Assembly: GCF_910588715.1 (NCBI RefSeq)
Contig: NZ_CAJURG010000002.1
Span: forward strand, 124,001-188,000
Length of the DNA: 64,000 bases
Reading direction: 5' to 3'
DNA from: an uncultured Clostridium sp.
Lineage (GTDB): Bacteria > Bacillota > Clostridia > Clostridiales > Clostridiaceae
Shown here piece after piece: positions 50,278 through 59,263 of the stretch. Both the position numbers and the translations under genes were made by a program. The notes beneath the pieces are model-generated. The model ran no database searches, was not told where the DNA came from, and saw only the letters and a program-made list of their open reading frames with translations. Position 1 is the stretch's first letter; each line of letters begins with the position of its first letter.

Positions 50278-50652
50278 TTGGATATATTAATTAGCAATTC
50301 CTCACCAGTGGCACTTTATGAACAAATAGAAAATCAAATTAAAAATCAAATATTAAATGGAAATTTAAAGCATGGAGATCCACTCCCTTCAATAAGATCT
50401 TTAGCAAAAGAACTTAAAGTAAGTATTATAACTTCTAAAAGAGCTTATGAAGAGCTAGAAAAAGAGGGCTTTATTGAAACTGTTGTTGGAAAGGGAACTT
50501 TTGTTTCTTCTTCTAACTCTGAAAGATTAAGAGAGGCTGCCATGGCTGAAATGGAAGATAAACTTGAAGCTGTAATAATCTCTGCTAAATCTCTAGGATT
50601 AACACTAGATGAATGCATTGAAATTTTTAAAAGTATTTATGAGGAGGTATAA
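50278..50652 (+). CDS. GntR-family regulator, YtrA subfamily
   Basis: 124 residues from a TTG at 50278, which has GGAGG at the right distance (7 bases). The longer frame starting at 50194 runs through the promoter and operator and is not real. The winged helix (about 10-75) contains GDPLPSIRSLAKELKVSIIT and KGTFVSS; the short C-terminal helical part (about 80-124) is typical for YtrA, which lacks a ligand-binding domain. It is the first gene of a three-gene unit with an ABC transporter and overlaps closely (2-base gap), so it probably represses this unit. Confidence 0.9.
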   Translation: MDILISNSSPVALYEQIENQIKNQILNGNLKHGDPLPSIRSLAKELKVSIITSKRAYEELEKEGFIETVVGKGTFVSSSNSERLREAAMAEMEDKLEAVIISAKSLGLTLDECIEIFKSIYEEV

Positions 50653-50654
50653 AC

Positions 50655-51506
50655 ATGAACTCTATTGAAATCTCAAACTTACAAAAGAACTATAAAAACT
50701 TTTCCTTAACTATAGATGAACTTAATATAAAAACAGGATTTATCACAGGATTTATTGGACCGAATGGTTCTGGAAAGACAACTACTATTAAATCTTTGTT
50801 TGGAATGATTAAGCCTGACTTTGGAAAAATCAAAATATTTAATACTGATATTACTAAAGATACTAAAACAAAAGAAGATATTGCTTATGTAGGTGATGAA
50901 TCTGGATTTTTAGAAGAAAGTAAGCTATCTAGCATTCATAAAATAATTTCTAAATTTTATCCTAATTGGGATGAAGAATTATATAAAAAGTATATAAAAA
51001 AGTTTAAGATAAACGAATTTAAAAATTATAAAGATTTATCTAAAGGTCAAAAAAAGCAATTTGAACTTATAATGGCCTTATCTCATCATCCAAAGTTATT
51101 AATAATGGATGAGCCAACTTCTAGCTTAGACCCTATAATAAGAAATGAATTTTTAGAACTTATACAAGAGCATATGGAAATTGATAATATGACTGTTTTT
51201 TATTCTACTCATATAACTACAGATTTAGATAAATGTGCTGATTATATAGTAATGATATACAACGGCAAAATACTACTTAAAGGTGAAAAAGACAATATTT
51301 TAAACAATCACGTAATTGTTAAAAGCAAAAAGGATTTAATTGATAATAGTATAAAAAAACATTTTATTTCATTAAAGGAAAATGCTTTTGGATTTGAAGG
51401 TCTAGTATCTAATAGAAAAAAAGCTTATGAGCTTTTTGGTGAAGAAGCAATTTATGAAAAATGTAGTCTTGAAGATATTTTATTATATTATACTAGGAGG
51501 GATTAA
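50655..51506 (+). CDS. ABC transporter ATP-binding protein (YtrB-like)
   Basis: 283 residues. Walker A GPNGSGKTTT near residue 38, signature LSKGQKKQFELIM, Walker B LLIMDEPTSSLDP and the switch histidine in FYSTHITT. The C-terminal 70 residues have no recognised domain. It lies 2 bases after the regulator and 3 before the permease. Such three-gene units are usually induced by cell-envelope antibiotics and export them or sense them; the substrate is not known here. Confidence 0.93.
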   Translation: MNSIEISNLQKNYKNFSLTIDELNIKTGFITGFIGPNGSGKTTTIKSLFGMIKPDFGKIKIFNTDITKDTKTKEDIAYVGDESGFLEESKLSSIHKIISKFYPNWDEELYKKYIKKFKINEFKNYKDLSKGQKKQFELIMALSHHPKLLIMDEPTSSLDPIIRNEFLELIQEHMEIDNMTVFYSTHITTDLDKCADYIVMIYNGKILLKGEKDNILNNHVIVKSKKDLIDNSIKKHFISLKENAFGFEGLVSNRKKAYELFGEEAIYEKCSLEDILLYYTRRD

Positions 51507-51509
51507 TTT

Positions 51510-52145
51510 ATGAATAATATAGGTAACTTATTAAAACTTCAATTTAATTCATTACTCGCTATAAAGAAAAATTTACTTATTATATTAGCACTTGAAATCT
51601 TTTTTACAATTGTACAGCCAACTATGATTGTTTTTACAGGGGCTATGTATTTAATGTTAGCTACCTACTCTATTACCTATTATGAAGAAAGAAGCAAAAT
51701 GAATTATTTAATATATTCATTACCAGTTAAAACAAATGAATATATTTTATCTAAATATATATATTGTTTATTAAATACTGCTATTGCCATGATAATTACT
51801 ACAATATTATCTACATTCGTAAAAATATTAGGAGTAAATGATTTAATTTCCTCTATGCCAATATCTTCTATGCCCTTAGTTACTTTAGGAATTGGCTTAT
51901 TTTTCACTTCAATATTAATGCCTGCAACTCTTTTAATAGGTTTTGAAAATGGACGATATGTTCTTATGTTTATTGCAATTTTTCCAGTAGTATTTTCTAC
52001 TACATTAATGGAAATATTATCTGAAATAAATATAATATTAAATCCTTTAATATTAACTATTTTATTAGTATTAATTTCTATTACATTATTGCTTTCATCT
52101 TATTTTATTACATGTAATAAATTTGCAAAGAAAGAAGTTAGATAA
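51510..52145 (+). CDS. ABC-2 type transporter permease
   Basis: 211 residues with six hydrophobic helices. The second cytoplasmic segment has YYEERSKMNYLIYSLPVKTN, the typical pattern of the ABC2_membrane_5 family. It is the third gene of the YtrA-type unit and is expected to form the membrane part with the preceding ATPase. AGGAGG with the right distance precedes the ATG at 51510. Confidence 0.85.
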   Translation: MNNIGNLLKLQFNSLLAIKKNLLIILALEIFFTIVQPTMIVFTGAMYLMLATYSITYYEERSKMNYLIYSLPVKTNEYILSKYIYCLLNTAIAMIITTILSTFVKILGVNDLISSMPISSMPLVTLGIGLFFTSILMPATLLIGFENGRYVLMFIAIFPVVFSTTLMEILSEINIILNPLILTILLVLISITLLLSSYFITCNKFAKKEVR

Positions 52146-52156
52146 AATATATAAAA

Positions 52157-52187
52157 GGTTGAAGATTATAAAATATAATCCTCAACC
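52157..52187. terminator. Terminator between the YtrA-type unit and the DUF975 gene
   Basis: Hairpin GGTTGA-AGATTATA with complementary TATAATC-CTCAACC. The minus strand continues with TTTTATATATTTT, so it serves mainly the DUF975 gene. Confidence 0.75.
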
Positions 52188-52195
52188 CCTTAATA

Positions 52196-52804
52196 TTACT
52201 TATTATTTAAATATAAATAAAAATTTGCTTCTGTTAATTGTCTATATGGAGCTACCCAAAGTCCTGCAATTCCAAATGTAATTCCTACAAGCAACCACCA
52301 ACCTATAAATGTTAATTCTAAATAAAATAATTCCCACTTATGTCCTTTCATTAAATTAACACTTTCATTTATACATTGTGTAATTGACTTACTTGGATCT
52401 TCTGATAATATATAAAAAACTTGTGAAAACATAAGAGATACTATTATTCCAGGTACTATAAATAATAAAAGTCCTACAAGAACTGCTAATGTTACTAATA
52501 AGCTCAAACCTAATGTTTTTAAATATATATTAAAACTTGAAAATAAGGTATTAAATTTAGGCTCACTTCTCTTAGTTGCTAAGTCTAATAAAAATCTACA
52601 TAAACCAACTGATATAACTCCACTTAATAGTAATACCACTAAATCTAAAGAATAGGTCAAACCATCAGAATCTAAATTTGAAATAACCTTGAAGACTGTA
52701 TTAGCTTGCATTATTATATTTGCAACTAATACCGTTCCTATTGCAATTGCCCAATTACCTTTTAATTGCTCCTTTGCTCTACTTTTCAATTCTGCTGTAT
52801 ACAC
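52196..52804 (-). CDS. DUF975 family membrane protein
   Basis: 202 residues. It begins MYTAELKSRAKEQLKGNWAI, the DUF975 signature, and has four to five helices. LGLSLLVTLAVLVGLLLFIVPGIIVSLMFSQ-type sequence in the middle and an SINLMKGHKW-like stretch near residue 150 are typical. The role is unknown; many members sit beside ABC transporters. It is convergent with the YtrA-type unit and shares a terminator region with it. GGAGGTG lies upstream of the ATG at 52804. No direct partner is adjacent. Confidence 0.85.
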   Translation of the reverse strand: MYTAELKSRAKEQLKGNWAIAIGTVLVANIIMQANTVFKVISNLDSDGLTYSLDLVVLLLSGVISVGLCRFLLDLATKRSEPKFNTLFSSFNIYLKTLGLSLLVTLAVLVGLLLFIVPGIIVSLMFSQVFYILSEDPSKSITQCINESVNLMKGHKWELFYLELTFIGWWLLVGITFGIAGLWVAPYRQLTEANFYLYLNNK

Positions 52805-52872
52805 AGCAACACCTCCAATAAATTTATATAATCTTTATATAATTATATACCTATTTAAATATTAGTATTACT

Positions 52873-53748
52873 TTATTTTAAACTATTATAATTAGCATTA
52901 ATATTTTTTTCTCCATTACTTGTATCAACCTTTAATTTATCTATAATAAAAGCTTTATCTTTTAAATTTTCTAATGTAACATCTCCATTTGAGGTGTCTA
53001 ATATTATTTCTCTTGCATAACATTCAACAGCTTTAATTTGAGCATTTGATGTATCTAATTCTATTTTATCTCCTATACATTCATTTACACTTATTCTAGC
53101 ATTTGATGTATCTATATTAATATCATTGCCCTTAACGTTTTCTAATACTATTTCACTATTACTAGAGTCAAATTCAATATCATTTGCAACTAAATTTTTT
53201 GCATTTATTTTACCGTTTGAAGAATCAATTTGAATATCATTTTTTACATTTAAGTTTTCAATATTTACATTTCCATTACTTGTTTCTACATCTATATCTT
53301 GAATATTAATATTAGATATCTTTACTGAACCATTGCTCATTTCAGCATCATAAGTTGATAATACTTCTTCTGGAACTAATATTTTAACTTTTCCCTTATC
53401 TTTATTAAATATAGAAAATCTTTTTTTCTTTTTAACAACTACGTTATCTCCATTTTGATTTATATAATATTTATTTTTTCCATAAGAAATACATTCTACT
53501 TTAACACTTTTTTCTTGTGTACTCATTATTTCTAAAGATGTATTTGGTAAATCTAAATTAAAATTTACTATTCCATCACTTGGAATAAATTCTTTAATAG
53601 ATTCATCATCATTATAATTTTCTTTGTTATTCCAATTAAATATATTACTATGTTCTTTTAACACTCCTCTTTTTCCTGCAAAAATTAAAGCTCCTATAAT
53701 TACTATTACTACTAAAATACTTGTTATAATTTCATACTTTCTATTCAT
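52873..53748 (-). CDS. DUF4097 beta-repeat surface protein
   Basis: 291 residues. An N-terminal membrane anchor (about 7-27) is followed by a stalk and then a right-handed beta-solenoid-like part (about 100-285) with about seven repeats of 18-22 residues built on the motif D-T/S-S-N-G/A (for example VETSNGNVNIENLNVKND). This is the DUF4097 (adhesin-like) fold. Function unknown; many members relate to envelope stress genes. It faces outside the cell by the position of the anchor. GGAGGG precedes the ATG at 53748. No terminator was seen between it and the DUF975 gene downstream. Confidence 0.85.
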   Translation of the reverse strand: MNRKYEIITSILVVIVIIGALIFAGKRGVLKEHSNIFNWNNKENYNDDESIKEFIPSDGIVNFNLDLPNTSLEIMSTQEKSVKVECISYGKNKYYINQNGDNVVVKKKKRFSIFNKDKGKVKILVPEEVLSTYDAEMSNGSVKISNINIQDIDVETSNGNVNIENLNVKNDIQIDSSNGKINAKNLVANDIEFDSSNSEIVLENVKGNDINIDTSNARISVNECIGDKIELDTSNAQIKAVECYAREIILDTSNGDVTLENLKDKAFIIDKLKVDTSNGEKNINANYNSLK

Positions 53749-53850
53749 ATTTCCCTCCTTGAAAATTATTTTTTCAAATTATACAAATATATTTTTATAG
53801 TAACATATGCTTTTTATTTTGTTAATATTTTCCATAAATTAATAAAAATA

Positions 53851-53890
53851 AATGGTATAAAGAAATTAATTTAAATTTCTTTATACCATT
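53851..53890 (-). terminator. Terminator of the small coiled-coil gene
   Basis: Arms AATGGTATAAAGAAATT and its complement around a 6-base loop, followed on the minus strand by TATTTTTATT. Confidence 0.9.
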
Positions 53891-53900
53891 TTATTTTTTA

Positions 53901-54092
53901 CTATTTCATTTTCTTTAATGAAGATTTCATATTTTCTAATGCATCTTTAAATTTCTCTTTAGCTTCTTCTCCAATATCCTCAATGTCGTTAATTACATTA
54001 CTAATTTCATCACCTATTTCTTGTGAAAGCCTTCCTTGTTTAATCTTTTTACTAATTTGATTTACCTTTTTTTCAAGTTTCTCAAAAGCCAT
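53901..54092 (-). CDS. Small coiled-coil protein of unknown function
   Basis: 63 residues from the ATG at 54092 (MAFEKLEKKVNQISKKIKQG), which has GGAGG 8 bases upstream; the longer frame from 54143 lacks a ribosome binding site. It is rich in Lys and Glu and predicted as a helical hairpin or coiled coil (LEKKVNQISKKI, then DIGEEAKEKFKDALENM). No family is recognised. It has its own terminator. It could be a small structural or regulatory protein linked to the DUF4097 gene, but this is inference. Confidence 0.7.
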   Translation of the reverse strand: MAFEKLEKKVNQISKKIKQGRLSQEIGDEISNVINDIEDIGEEAKEKFKDALENMKSSLKKMK

Positions 54093-54197
54093 ATTTAAAG
54101 CCTCCAAATTTTTAAAATAATTTTGTATATTTATTTTATCCATTTTCTATTTTTAAATACGCCTATAGCTTTAGATAACCTTTACATAATTATTTAA

Positions 54198-54527
54198 TTA
54201 AGTTAACTCCCTAAACAAATCCATTCTAACTTCATATAATTCCAAAGAATCCTCTTTTAAATATTCCCAATAATCATTATTATTTTTTAAGTCTTTTAAT
54301 AATTTATTTATTTTCTTATTAGTAACTTGATTTTCCTTAGCTAGTAAAGCTACAGTTAATATAAAAGTTCCACTTGCTTCACTTTCCTCAATTAAGTCAT
54401 CATTATTTGAAATAACTTCATTTATTGCCTCTTCCTCATCCATTCCTTCATCTAAATATCCTTGAAATTCATCTTTTATATCTGCAGCTAAATCATCATC
54501 ATAAATATCTAATCCCCATACACCCAT
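54198..54527 (-). CDS. DUF4259 family protein
   Basis: 109 residues from the ATG at 54527 (MGVWGLDIYDDDLAADIKDE), which fits the family signature MGxWGxxxxxNDxA. A frame from 54545 begins with an ATG that is part of the GGAGGGG ribosome binding site itself, so the shorter form is correct. Acidic, soluble, no metal motif. Function unknown. It is 35 bases after the nitroreductase start-to-stop region and reads in the same direction, so probably cotranscribed with it. Confidence 0.85.
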   Translation of the reverse strand: MGVWGLDIYDDDLAADIKDEFQGYLDEGMDEEEAINEVISNNDDLIEESEASGTFILTVALLAKENQVTNKKINKLLKDLKNNNDYWEYLKEDSLELYEVRMDLFRELT

Positions 54528-54561
54528 AAAAATAAACCCCTCCATAAATTTTATACTTTTT

Positions 54562-55419
54562 TTATTCTTTTACCCAAGTTGCTATATATTTATAGTTATT
54601 TGGCATACCATTAATATTAGGTTCATTTATCTTAAAGCTTCCTTTTATTCCATGTTCCTTGCAAGTTAACTCAAAATGACACATTGCAATTCCCATATCA
54701 ATTCTTTTAATATCATAAACAGAATTTTTCTTTTCTTCCTTATCTTCATTTACATAAAAATAAAATTCATCACCTGATTTAACAATTCTCCAAGGTTGTT
54801 TATTAACTGCTGATGGCGCTAACCTTACATTTTCAAACATATCCTCAAATCCATCTAATGTGTAGTGCTTAGTTAGTGGACATGAAAAATCCCTAAAATA
54901 AAATATTTCATTCCACTGTTTTCTTTTATCACATTTTGATATAAACCTCATGGTCTTATCAATTAAACTTTTCTTTTCTTTTGCATATCCTATAGGTAAT
55001 ACTATTGGTAATACCTCGCCTTCTTCAACTTCCATTGCTTTTGCAAATTGTCCCTTCTTAAAAGTACCCCCTAGCCAGCATGTACCTAATCCTATGGATG
55101 TTGCATATAAAACTAAAGATTCCATTTCATAGCCTAATTCTTCTAAAGAATGCTGTCCTTCTTTTACCTTTGCTACTATAAACTTTCTTGCACCTTTAAT
55201 CATTCCATAAGTTCCAAGTCTTGCACCATTTATATGTTCTTTAGAATCTAATATTTTAAATGTTATACTTTCTTTAAAAGGTCCTTTTACTTCATTTATA
55301 TAATCATTAAGCTTTCCAACTATTTCACTTGATATTTCTTCTGTATTGTAAGTTCTTATAGATTTTCTTTTTTTAACTATATCATTTATAGATTCATTAA
55401 ATATAAATTTATTGCTCAT
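54562..55419 (-). CDS. Nitroreductase-family protein (TM1586 type)
   Basis: 285 residues, made of two related nitroreductase-like halves. The first half has VKKRKSIRTYN near residue 17 (FMN phosphate contact) and GLGTCWLGGTF near residue 118; the second has LAPSAVNKQPWRIVKSGD near residue 210. This is the single-chain pseudo-dimer of the TM1586 type, where usual nitroreductases are dimers. An FMN enzyme is expected; substrate unknown. GGAGGG precedes the ATG at 55419. The DUF4259 gene follows. Confidence 0.87.
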   Translation of the reverse strand: MSNKFIFNESINDIVKKRKSIRTYNTEEISSEIVGKLNDYINEVKGPFKESITFKILDSKEHINGARLGTYGMIKGARKFIVAKVKEGQHSLEELGYEMESLVLYATSIGLGTCWLGGTFKKGQFAKAMEVEEGEVLPIVLPIGYAKEKKSLIDKTMRFISKCDKRKQWNEIFYFRDFSCPLTKHYTLDGFEDMFENVRLAPSAVNKQPWRIVKSGDEFYFYVNEDKEEKKNSVYDIKRIDMGIAMCHFELTCKEHGIKGSFKINEPNINGMPNNYKYIATWVKE

Positions 55420-55524
55420 AAAACCCTCCTCTCTTTTTTAATTTTTAGAATTTATAAAAAAACTTCCATTTATTAATATTTATTATTATTTATGTTTTTA
55501 TTCATTTATATTTTTATTTATAAG

Positions 55525-55561
55525 AAAAAATACCATCAGACATAATGTTGATGATATTTTT
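55525..55561 (-). terminator. Terminator of the ABC-2 transporter pair
   Basis: Hairpin with arms AAAAATATCATCA and TGATGGTATTTTTT on the minus strand, just past the permease stop at 55571. Confidence 0.85.
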
Positions 55562-55570
55562 CAATAAAAT

Positions 55571-56386
55571 TTATATATTAAGATCCTTTTTATTATATAT
55601 ACTGTAAGTTAAAATTATTGAAATTACTATTATAATTAATCCTATCACAATAAATTTTGTTTCAAATCCATTTTTAATTACTTCTGCTGGAGATGCATAA
55701 TCAAAAGGAGATAAATAAATAAGATTTTTAAGTCTATCTTGCAACTTAGAAAAAACTCCTATTACGTAGCTTGAAAAAAATACACCTAAAGCTATAGATA
55801 TAGCTTTCTTTGAAGACTTTATAAAAGTAGACATTAAAAATCCAATTGACATAAATATATATCCTATTAATATCATGCCAATATATAGATTTTTAATTTT
55901 CATAATTAATTCCATTGCTTTAATATCTTCTGGCTTTACCATTACAGATATAATCATAGTTATAATCCCAACTATAACTATAAACATAAAAAATATAACT
56001 ACATTTGCTAAAATTTTTGATGTAACTATATTCTTTCTGCTTACTGGCTTAGAATATAAAAATTCAATAGTTCCTTCACTTTCTTCCTTTGATAAAGCAG
56101 ATACTCCAAGTATCGCTGCATATATTCCTCCTGCCATTACTATATATTGAAGAACATAAGCAGAAAAATCATAAATATTACTAAAATCCATTGAACCATT
56201 TATATTAAAAGCCTCTAAAAATTCCTGTGGAAGCATTTTTATTTTTGCTCCTACCAAATCTTGAAAACCCATTTCCTTCATGCTTGGAAAAAACAACATA
56301 AACATTATAACTAAAATACTGCATATTAAAGACCAAATAATAGCACCTTTTAACAACCTATTAAATTCAAACTTAAAAATATTCAT
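55571..56386 (-). CDS. ABC-2 type transporter permease
   Basis: 271 residues with six hydrophobic helices. The central loop has LSKEESEGTIEFLYSKPVSRKNI, the classic ABC-2 subfamily motif for the coupling helix. It pairs with the ATPase gene directly upstream (one-base gap). Substrate unknown; the pair resembles BcrAB-type or lantibiotic-immunity exporters in layout only. No two-component system is adjacent to suggest a bacitracin-type role. Confidence 0.88.
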   Translation of the reverse strand: MNIFKFEFNRLLKGAIIWSLICSILVIMFMLFFPSMKEMGFQDLVGAKIKMLPQEFLEAFNINGSMDFSNIYDFSAYVLQYIVMAGGIYAAILGVSALSKEESEGTIEFLYSKPVSRKNIVTSKILANVVIFFMFIVIVGIITMIISVMVKPEDIKAMELIMKIKNLYIGMILIGYIFMSIGFLMSTFIKSSKKAISIALGVFFSSYVIGVFSKLQDRLKNLIYLSPFDYASPAEVIKNGFETKFIVIGLIIIVISIILTYSIYNKKDLNI

Positions 56387-56387
56387 A

Positions 56388-57275
56388 TTATTTTTCTCCC
56401 TTTATTTCATAATAATTCATAAACATATCCTCAAATGTTTTCTCGCTAATCAATAACTTTTCTATTTTATATCTTGAAAGTTCCTTTATTAAACTATCAA
56501 TACTATTGCTATAACTAAAAATAAATTCATCTTTATCTCTAAAAGTTATATCTCCTCCCATTTCTTTTATTTTCTCTTCATTTATTTCATTTGATTTTAT
56601 AACTACTTTTAATCCTAAATTATTATATAACTTGTCCATAACAATAGTATCAATTATTTTTCCATCTTTAATAACAGCAACTCTATCACAAAACTTTTCT
56701 ATCTCAACTAAGTTGTGAGAGGATAAAAATACTGTAGTTCCGTTTTTCTTAGCTTCTTCTAATAATTCAAATAATCTTTTTTGAATTAATGGATCTAACC
56801 CATTAGTAGGCTCATCTAATATCAATAACTTTGGCTTATGAATCAAAGCCTGTACTATAGCAACCTTTTTCTTATTTCCTAGTGAAAGCTCTGACATCTT
56901 TTTATCAACATCAACGTCTAATATTTTATAAAGTCTTTCTACCTCTTCCTTATTTACTCCATTATAAAAACTTGATGAATATTTTATTATATTGTTTACC
57001 TTAACTTCATCATAAAACTTAACTTCACTTGGAACATACCCAACATACTTTTTAATTTCATTACTTTCTTTAACTATATCTTTCCCTAATATTTTAGCTG
57101 TTCCTGAAGTTGGAAAAATAAAATTTAAAAGAGCTCTAATAGTAGTTGATTTTCCTGCTCCATTTGGTCCTACAAACCCAAATATTTCTCCCTCTTTTAC
57201 TTTTAAATTTACATTTATTATCCCCCTACTTTTCCCATAGGATTTGCACAAATTATTAGTTTCTATGATATACAT
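56388..57275 (-). CDS. ABC transporter ATP-binding protein
   Basis: 295 residues. Walker A GPNGAGKSTTIR near residue 38, signature LSLGNKKKVAIVQAL, Walker B LLILDEPTNGLD, and the switch region FLSSHNL. A C-terminal part of about 75 residues is typical for CcmA-type export ATPases. It is the first of two genes; the permease follows after one base. The ATG at 57275 has GGGGGT upstream. It is separate from the YtrA-type ABC unit 4 kb away and not closely similar in context. Confidence 0.93.
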   Translation of the reverse strand: MYIIETNNLCKSYGKSRGIINVNLKVKEGEIFGFVGPNGAGKSTTIRALLNFIFPTSGTAKILGKDIVKESNEIKKYVGYVPSEVKFYDEVKVNNIIKYSSSFYNGVNKEEVERLYKILDVDVDKKMSELSLGNKKKVAIVQALIHKPKLLILDEPTNGLDPLIQKRLFELLEEAKKNGTTVFLSSHNLVEIEKFCDRVAVIKDGKIIDTIVMDKLYNNLGLKVVIKSNEINEEKIKEMGGDITFRDKDEFIFSYSNSIDSLIKELSRYKIEKLLISEKTFEDMFMNYYEIKGEK

Positions 57276-57303
57276 TTTAATACCCCCAATAACTTTATAT
57301 TTT

Positions 57304-57335
57304 AAAATAGAGACGTAAAAATACGTCCCTATTTT
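57304..57335. terminator. Terminator of the YdcF-like gene
   Basis: Arms AAAATAGgGACGTA and TACGTCtCTATTTT around a 4-base loop (one mismatched pair), about 70 bases past the stop at 57404. Confidence 0.8.
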
Positions 57336-57403
57336 ATTAACTACTTCTTAAAATATATAATTTTATAATAATTATATTAAACTTAAAACCACTAAACAAA
57401 TAT

Positions 57404-58189
57404 TTACTGCTTAAATATATAGGCTTTTATAACTGCAAAAAATTCTCTAGTATAAAATACTAACTCTAAAAGTTTATTTGATGGTGCTGAATAACTATAT
57501 GTGTTAAAACCAACTTCCTTTGCTAAAATCTTAGCTCTATACATGTGAAAATTATTAGATATTATAGTTATTTTAAAATCCTTCTTTCCAGTCTCCTTTT
57601 CTAAAACATTTTTAGTGTATAAAAAATTCTCATAAGTATTTGTTGATTTGTTTTCCATTATAATTAAATTTGGATCGACACCATTATCAACTAAAAAATT
57701 TCTCATTGCTAATGCTTCAGACATGCTCTCCCCTTCTCCTTGACCTCCAGATACAACTATTTTAACATCTGGATACATCTCATGAAAATCTAACGCTGTT
57801 TCTAATCTATATAACAATGAAGCACTTATTGTATTTCCCCTTAGTCCAGCCCCTAAAACAACTACATAATCTGGCCTTTCAACATCATGATGATATCCAT
57901 TATAAATTATTAAACTTTCTATACCTATAAATATAACTAATCCAATAGCAAATAAAGTTGTTATTATTATTTTTAATACTTTAGGAATGTGTCCCCAGAT
58001 ATCTATTTTAAACTTTAATTCAACAAATCCATAAATAAGTAAAATAACTCCTAACATAAAAAATACACTAGAAAAAGCCACAAACCCAAACATTAATTTT
58101 AATAATAAATAGTATAAAATTAATAATATTCCTATAATTTCAGAAAAAATATATAAATACTTTTTTCTATTCGATGCATAATTATCCAT
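57404..58189 (-). CDS. YdcF/SanA-type DUF218 membrane protein
   Basis: 261 residues. Three N-terminal helices (about 10-30, 33-55, 70-95) precede the DUF218 domain with YVVVLGAGLRGNTISASLLYR, VVSGGQGEGESMSEALAMRNF and ENKSTNTYENF. Family knowledge: DUF218 proteins are linked to envelope polysaccharide and vancomycin sensitivity (SanA) and may bind SAM (YdcF). The C-terminal motif FHMYRAKILAKEVGF is also typical. Own terminator. It is divergent from the methionine aminopeptidase gene, so the 170-base gap holds both promoters. Confidence 0.88.
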   Translation of the reverse strand: MDNYASNRKKYLYIFSEIIGILLILYYLLLKLMFGFVAFSSVFFMLGVILLIYGFVELKFKIDIWGHIPKVLKIIITTLFAIGLVIFIGIESLIIYNGYHHDVERPDYVVVLGAGLRGNTISASLLYRLETALDFHEMYPDVKIVVSGGQGEGESMSEALAMRNFLVDNGVDPNLIIMENKSTNTYENFLYTKNVLEKETGKKDFKITIISNNFHMYRAKILAKEVGFNTYSYSAPSNKLLELVFYTREFFAVIKAYIFKQ

Positions 58190-58358
58190 AAATATTTCCC
58201 CTTTTATTTATTTTAATTATATTATAAAATATAAAATTACTAATATAAATTAGTATTTCACTTTTTATATATTAAAATAATTAATTATTAATAGTTTTAA
58301 TTTTTATTAATAAAGTACTATAATTAAAATATACAAATAGATGCAAGGAGATAAAAAA

Positions 58359-59228
58359 ATGAATCTTAATAGAAATGATCATTGTTGGTGTGGCAGTAAT
58401 AAAAAATATAAAAATTGCCACTTAAAATTTGATGAAAAAATAAACTCATATAAACTTAAAGGACACATAGTACCACCTAGAAGTATAATCAAAACACCTG
58501 AGCAAATTGAAAAGATAAAAGAAAGTGCTGCTATTAATACTGCTGTTTTAGATTTAGTAAGTAAAAATATTAAAGCTGGAATGTCAACTGAAGAAATAAA
58601 TACTATAGTTCATGATTTTACAATATCACAAGGTGCAATTCCAGCTCCACTTAACTTTCAAGGATACCCAAAAAGCGTTTGTACTTCTGTAAATGATGAA
58701 GTTTGTCATGGTATTCCTAGTAAAAATGTAATACTAGAAGAAGGAGATATTGTTAATGTAGATGTTTCTACTATATACAATGGATATTTTTCAGATGCTT
58801 CTAGAATGTTTAAAATCGGAAATGTACATCCTGATTTAGAAAAACTAGTAAAAGTGTCAAAGGAATGTTTAGATAAAGGTTTAGAGGCTGCAAAGCCTTG
58901 GGGATACTTAGGTGATATAGCAGAAGCAGTACAAAAACATGCTGAAGCAAATGGATATTCAGTTGTTAGAGAATTTGGTGGTCATGGAATAGGACTTGAG
59001 TTCCATGAAACTCCTTTTGTTTCTCATGTAGGTAAAAAAGGTACTGGAATGTTATTAGTTCCTGGTATGGTATTTACTATTGAACCTATGATAAATATGG
59101 GTAGCTATGATATATTCATTGATGAATCTGATGGTTGGACTGTTTTAACAGAAGACGGATATCCTTCTGCACAATGGGAATATACCGTTTTAGTAACTGA
59201 AACTGGTGTTGAAATTTTAACACATTAA
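58359..59228 (+). CDS. map: Methionine aminopeptidase with N-terminal SEC-C motif
   Basis: 289 residues from the ATG at 58359, which has AAGGAGAT 8 bases upstream; a frame from 58341 begins inside the sequence before the binding site. The first 25 residues, MNLNRNDHCWCGSNKKYKNC, form the SEC-C zinc motif. The peptidase domain has metal ligands in DVSTIYNGYFSD, GGHGIG, TIEPM and QWEYTV. It removes N-terminal Met from new proteins. The SEC-C extension is known from clostridial and mycobacterial-type Map proteins and may aid ribosome binding. This is a free-standing copy, away from the ribosomal protein cluster. Confidence 0.94.
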   Translation: MNLNRNDHCWCGSNKKYKNCHLKFDEKINSYKLKGHIVPPRSIIKTPEQIEKIKESAAINTAVLDLVSKNIKAGMSTEEINTIVHDFTISQGAIPAPLNFQGYPKSVCTSVNDEVCHGIPSKNVILEEGDIVNVDVSTIYNGYFSDASRMFKIGNVHPDLEKLVKVSKECLDKGLEAAKPWGYLGDIAEAVQKHAEANGYSVVREFGGHGIGLEFHETPFVSHVGKKGTGMLLVPGMVFTIEPMINMGSYDIFIDESDGWTVLTEDGYPSAQWEYTVLVTETGVEILTH

Positions 59229-59229
59229 A

Positions 59230-59262
59230 AAAGTGGTGAAGGCTTTTCCCTTCACCACTTTA
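59230..59262. terminator. Bidirectional terminator between map and the SPOR protein gene
   Basis: Perfect arms AAAGTGGTGAAGG and CCTTCACCACTTT, short loop. Convergent genes on both sides use it. Confidence 0.92.
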
Positions 59263-59263
59263 A

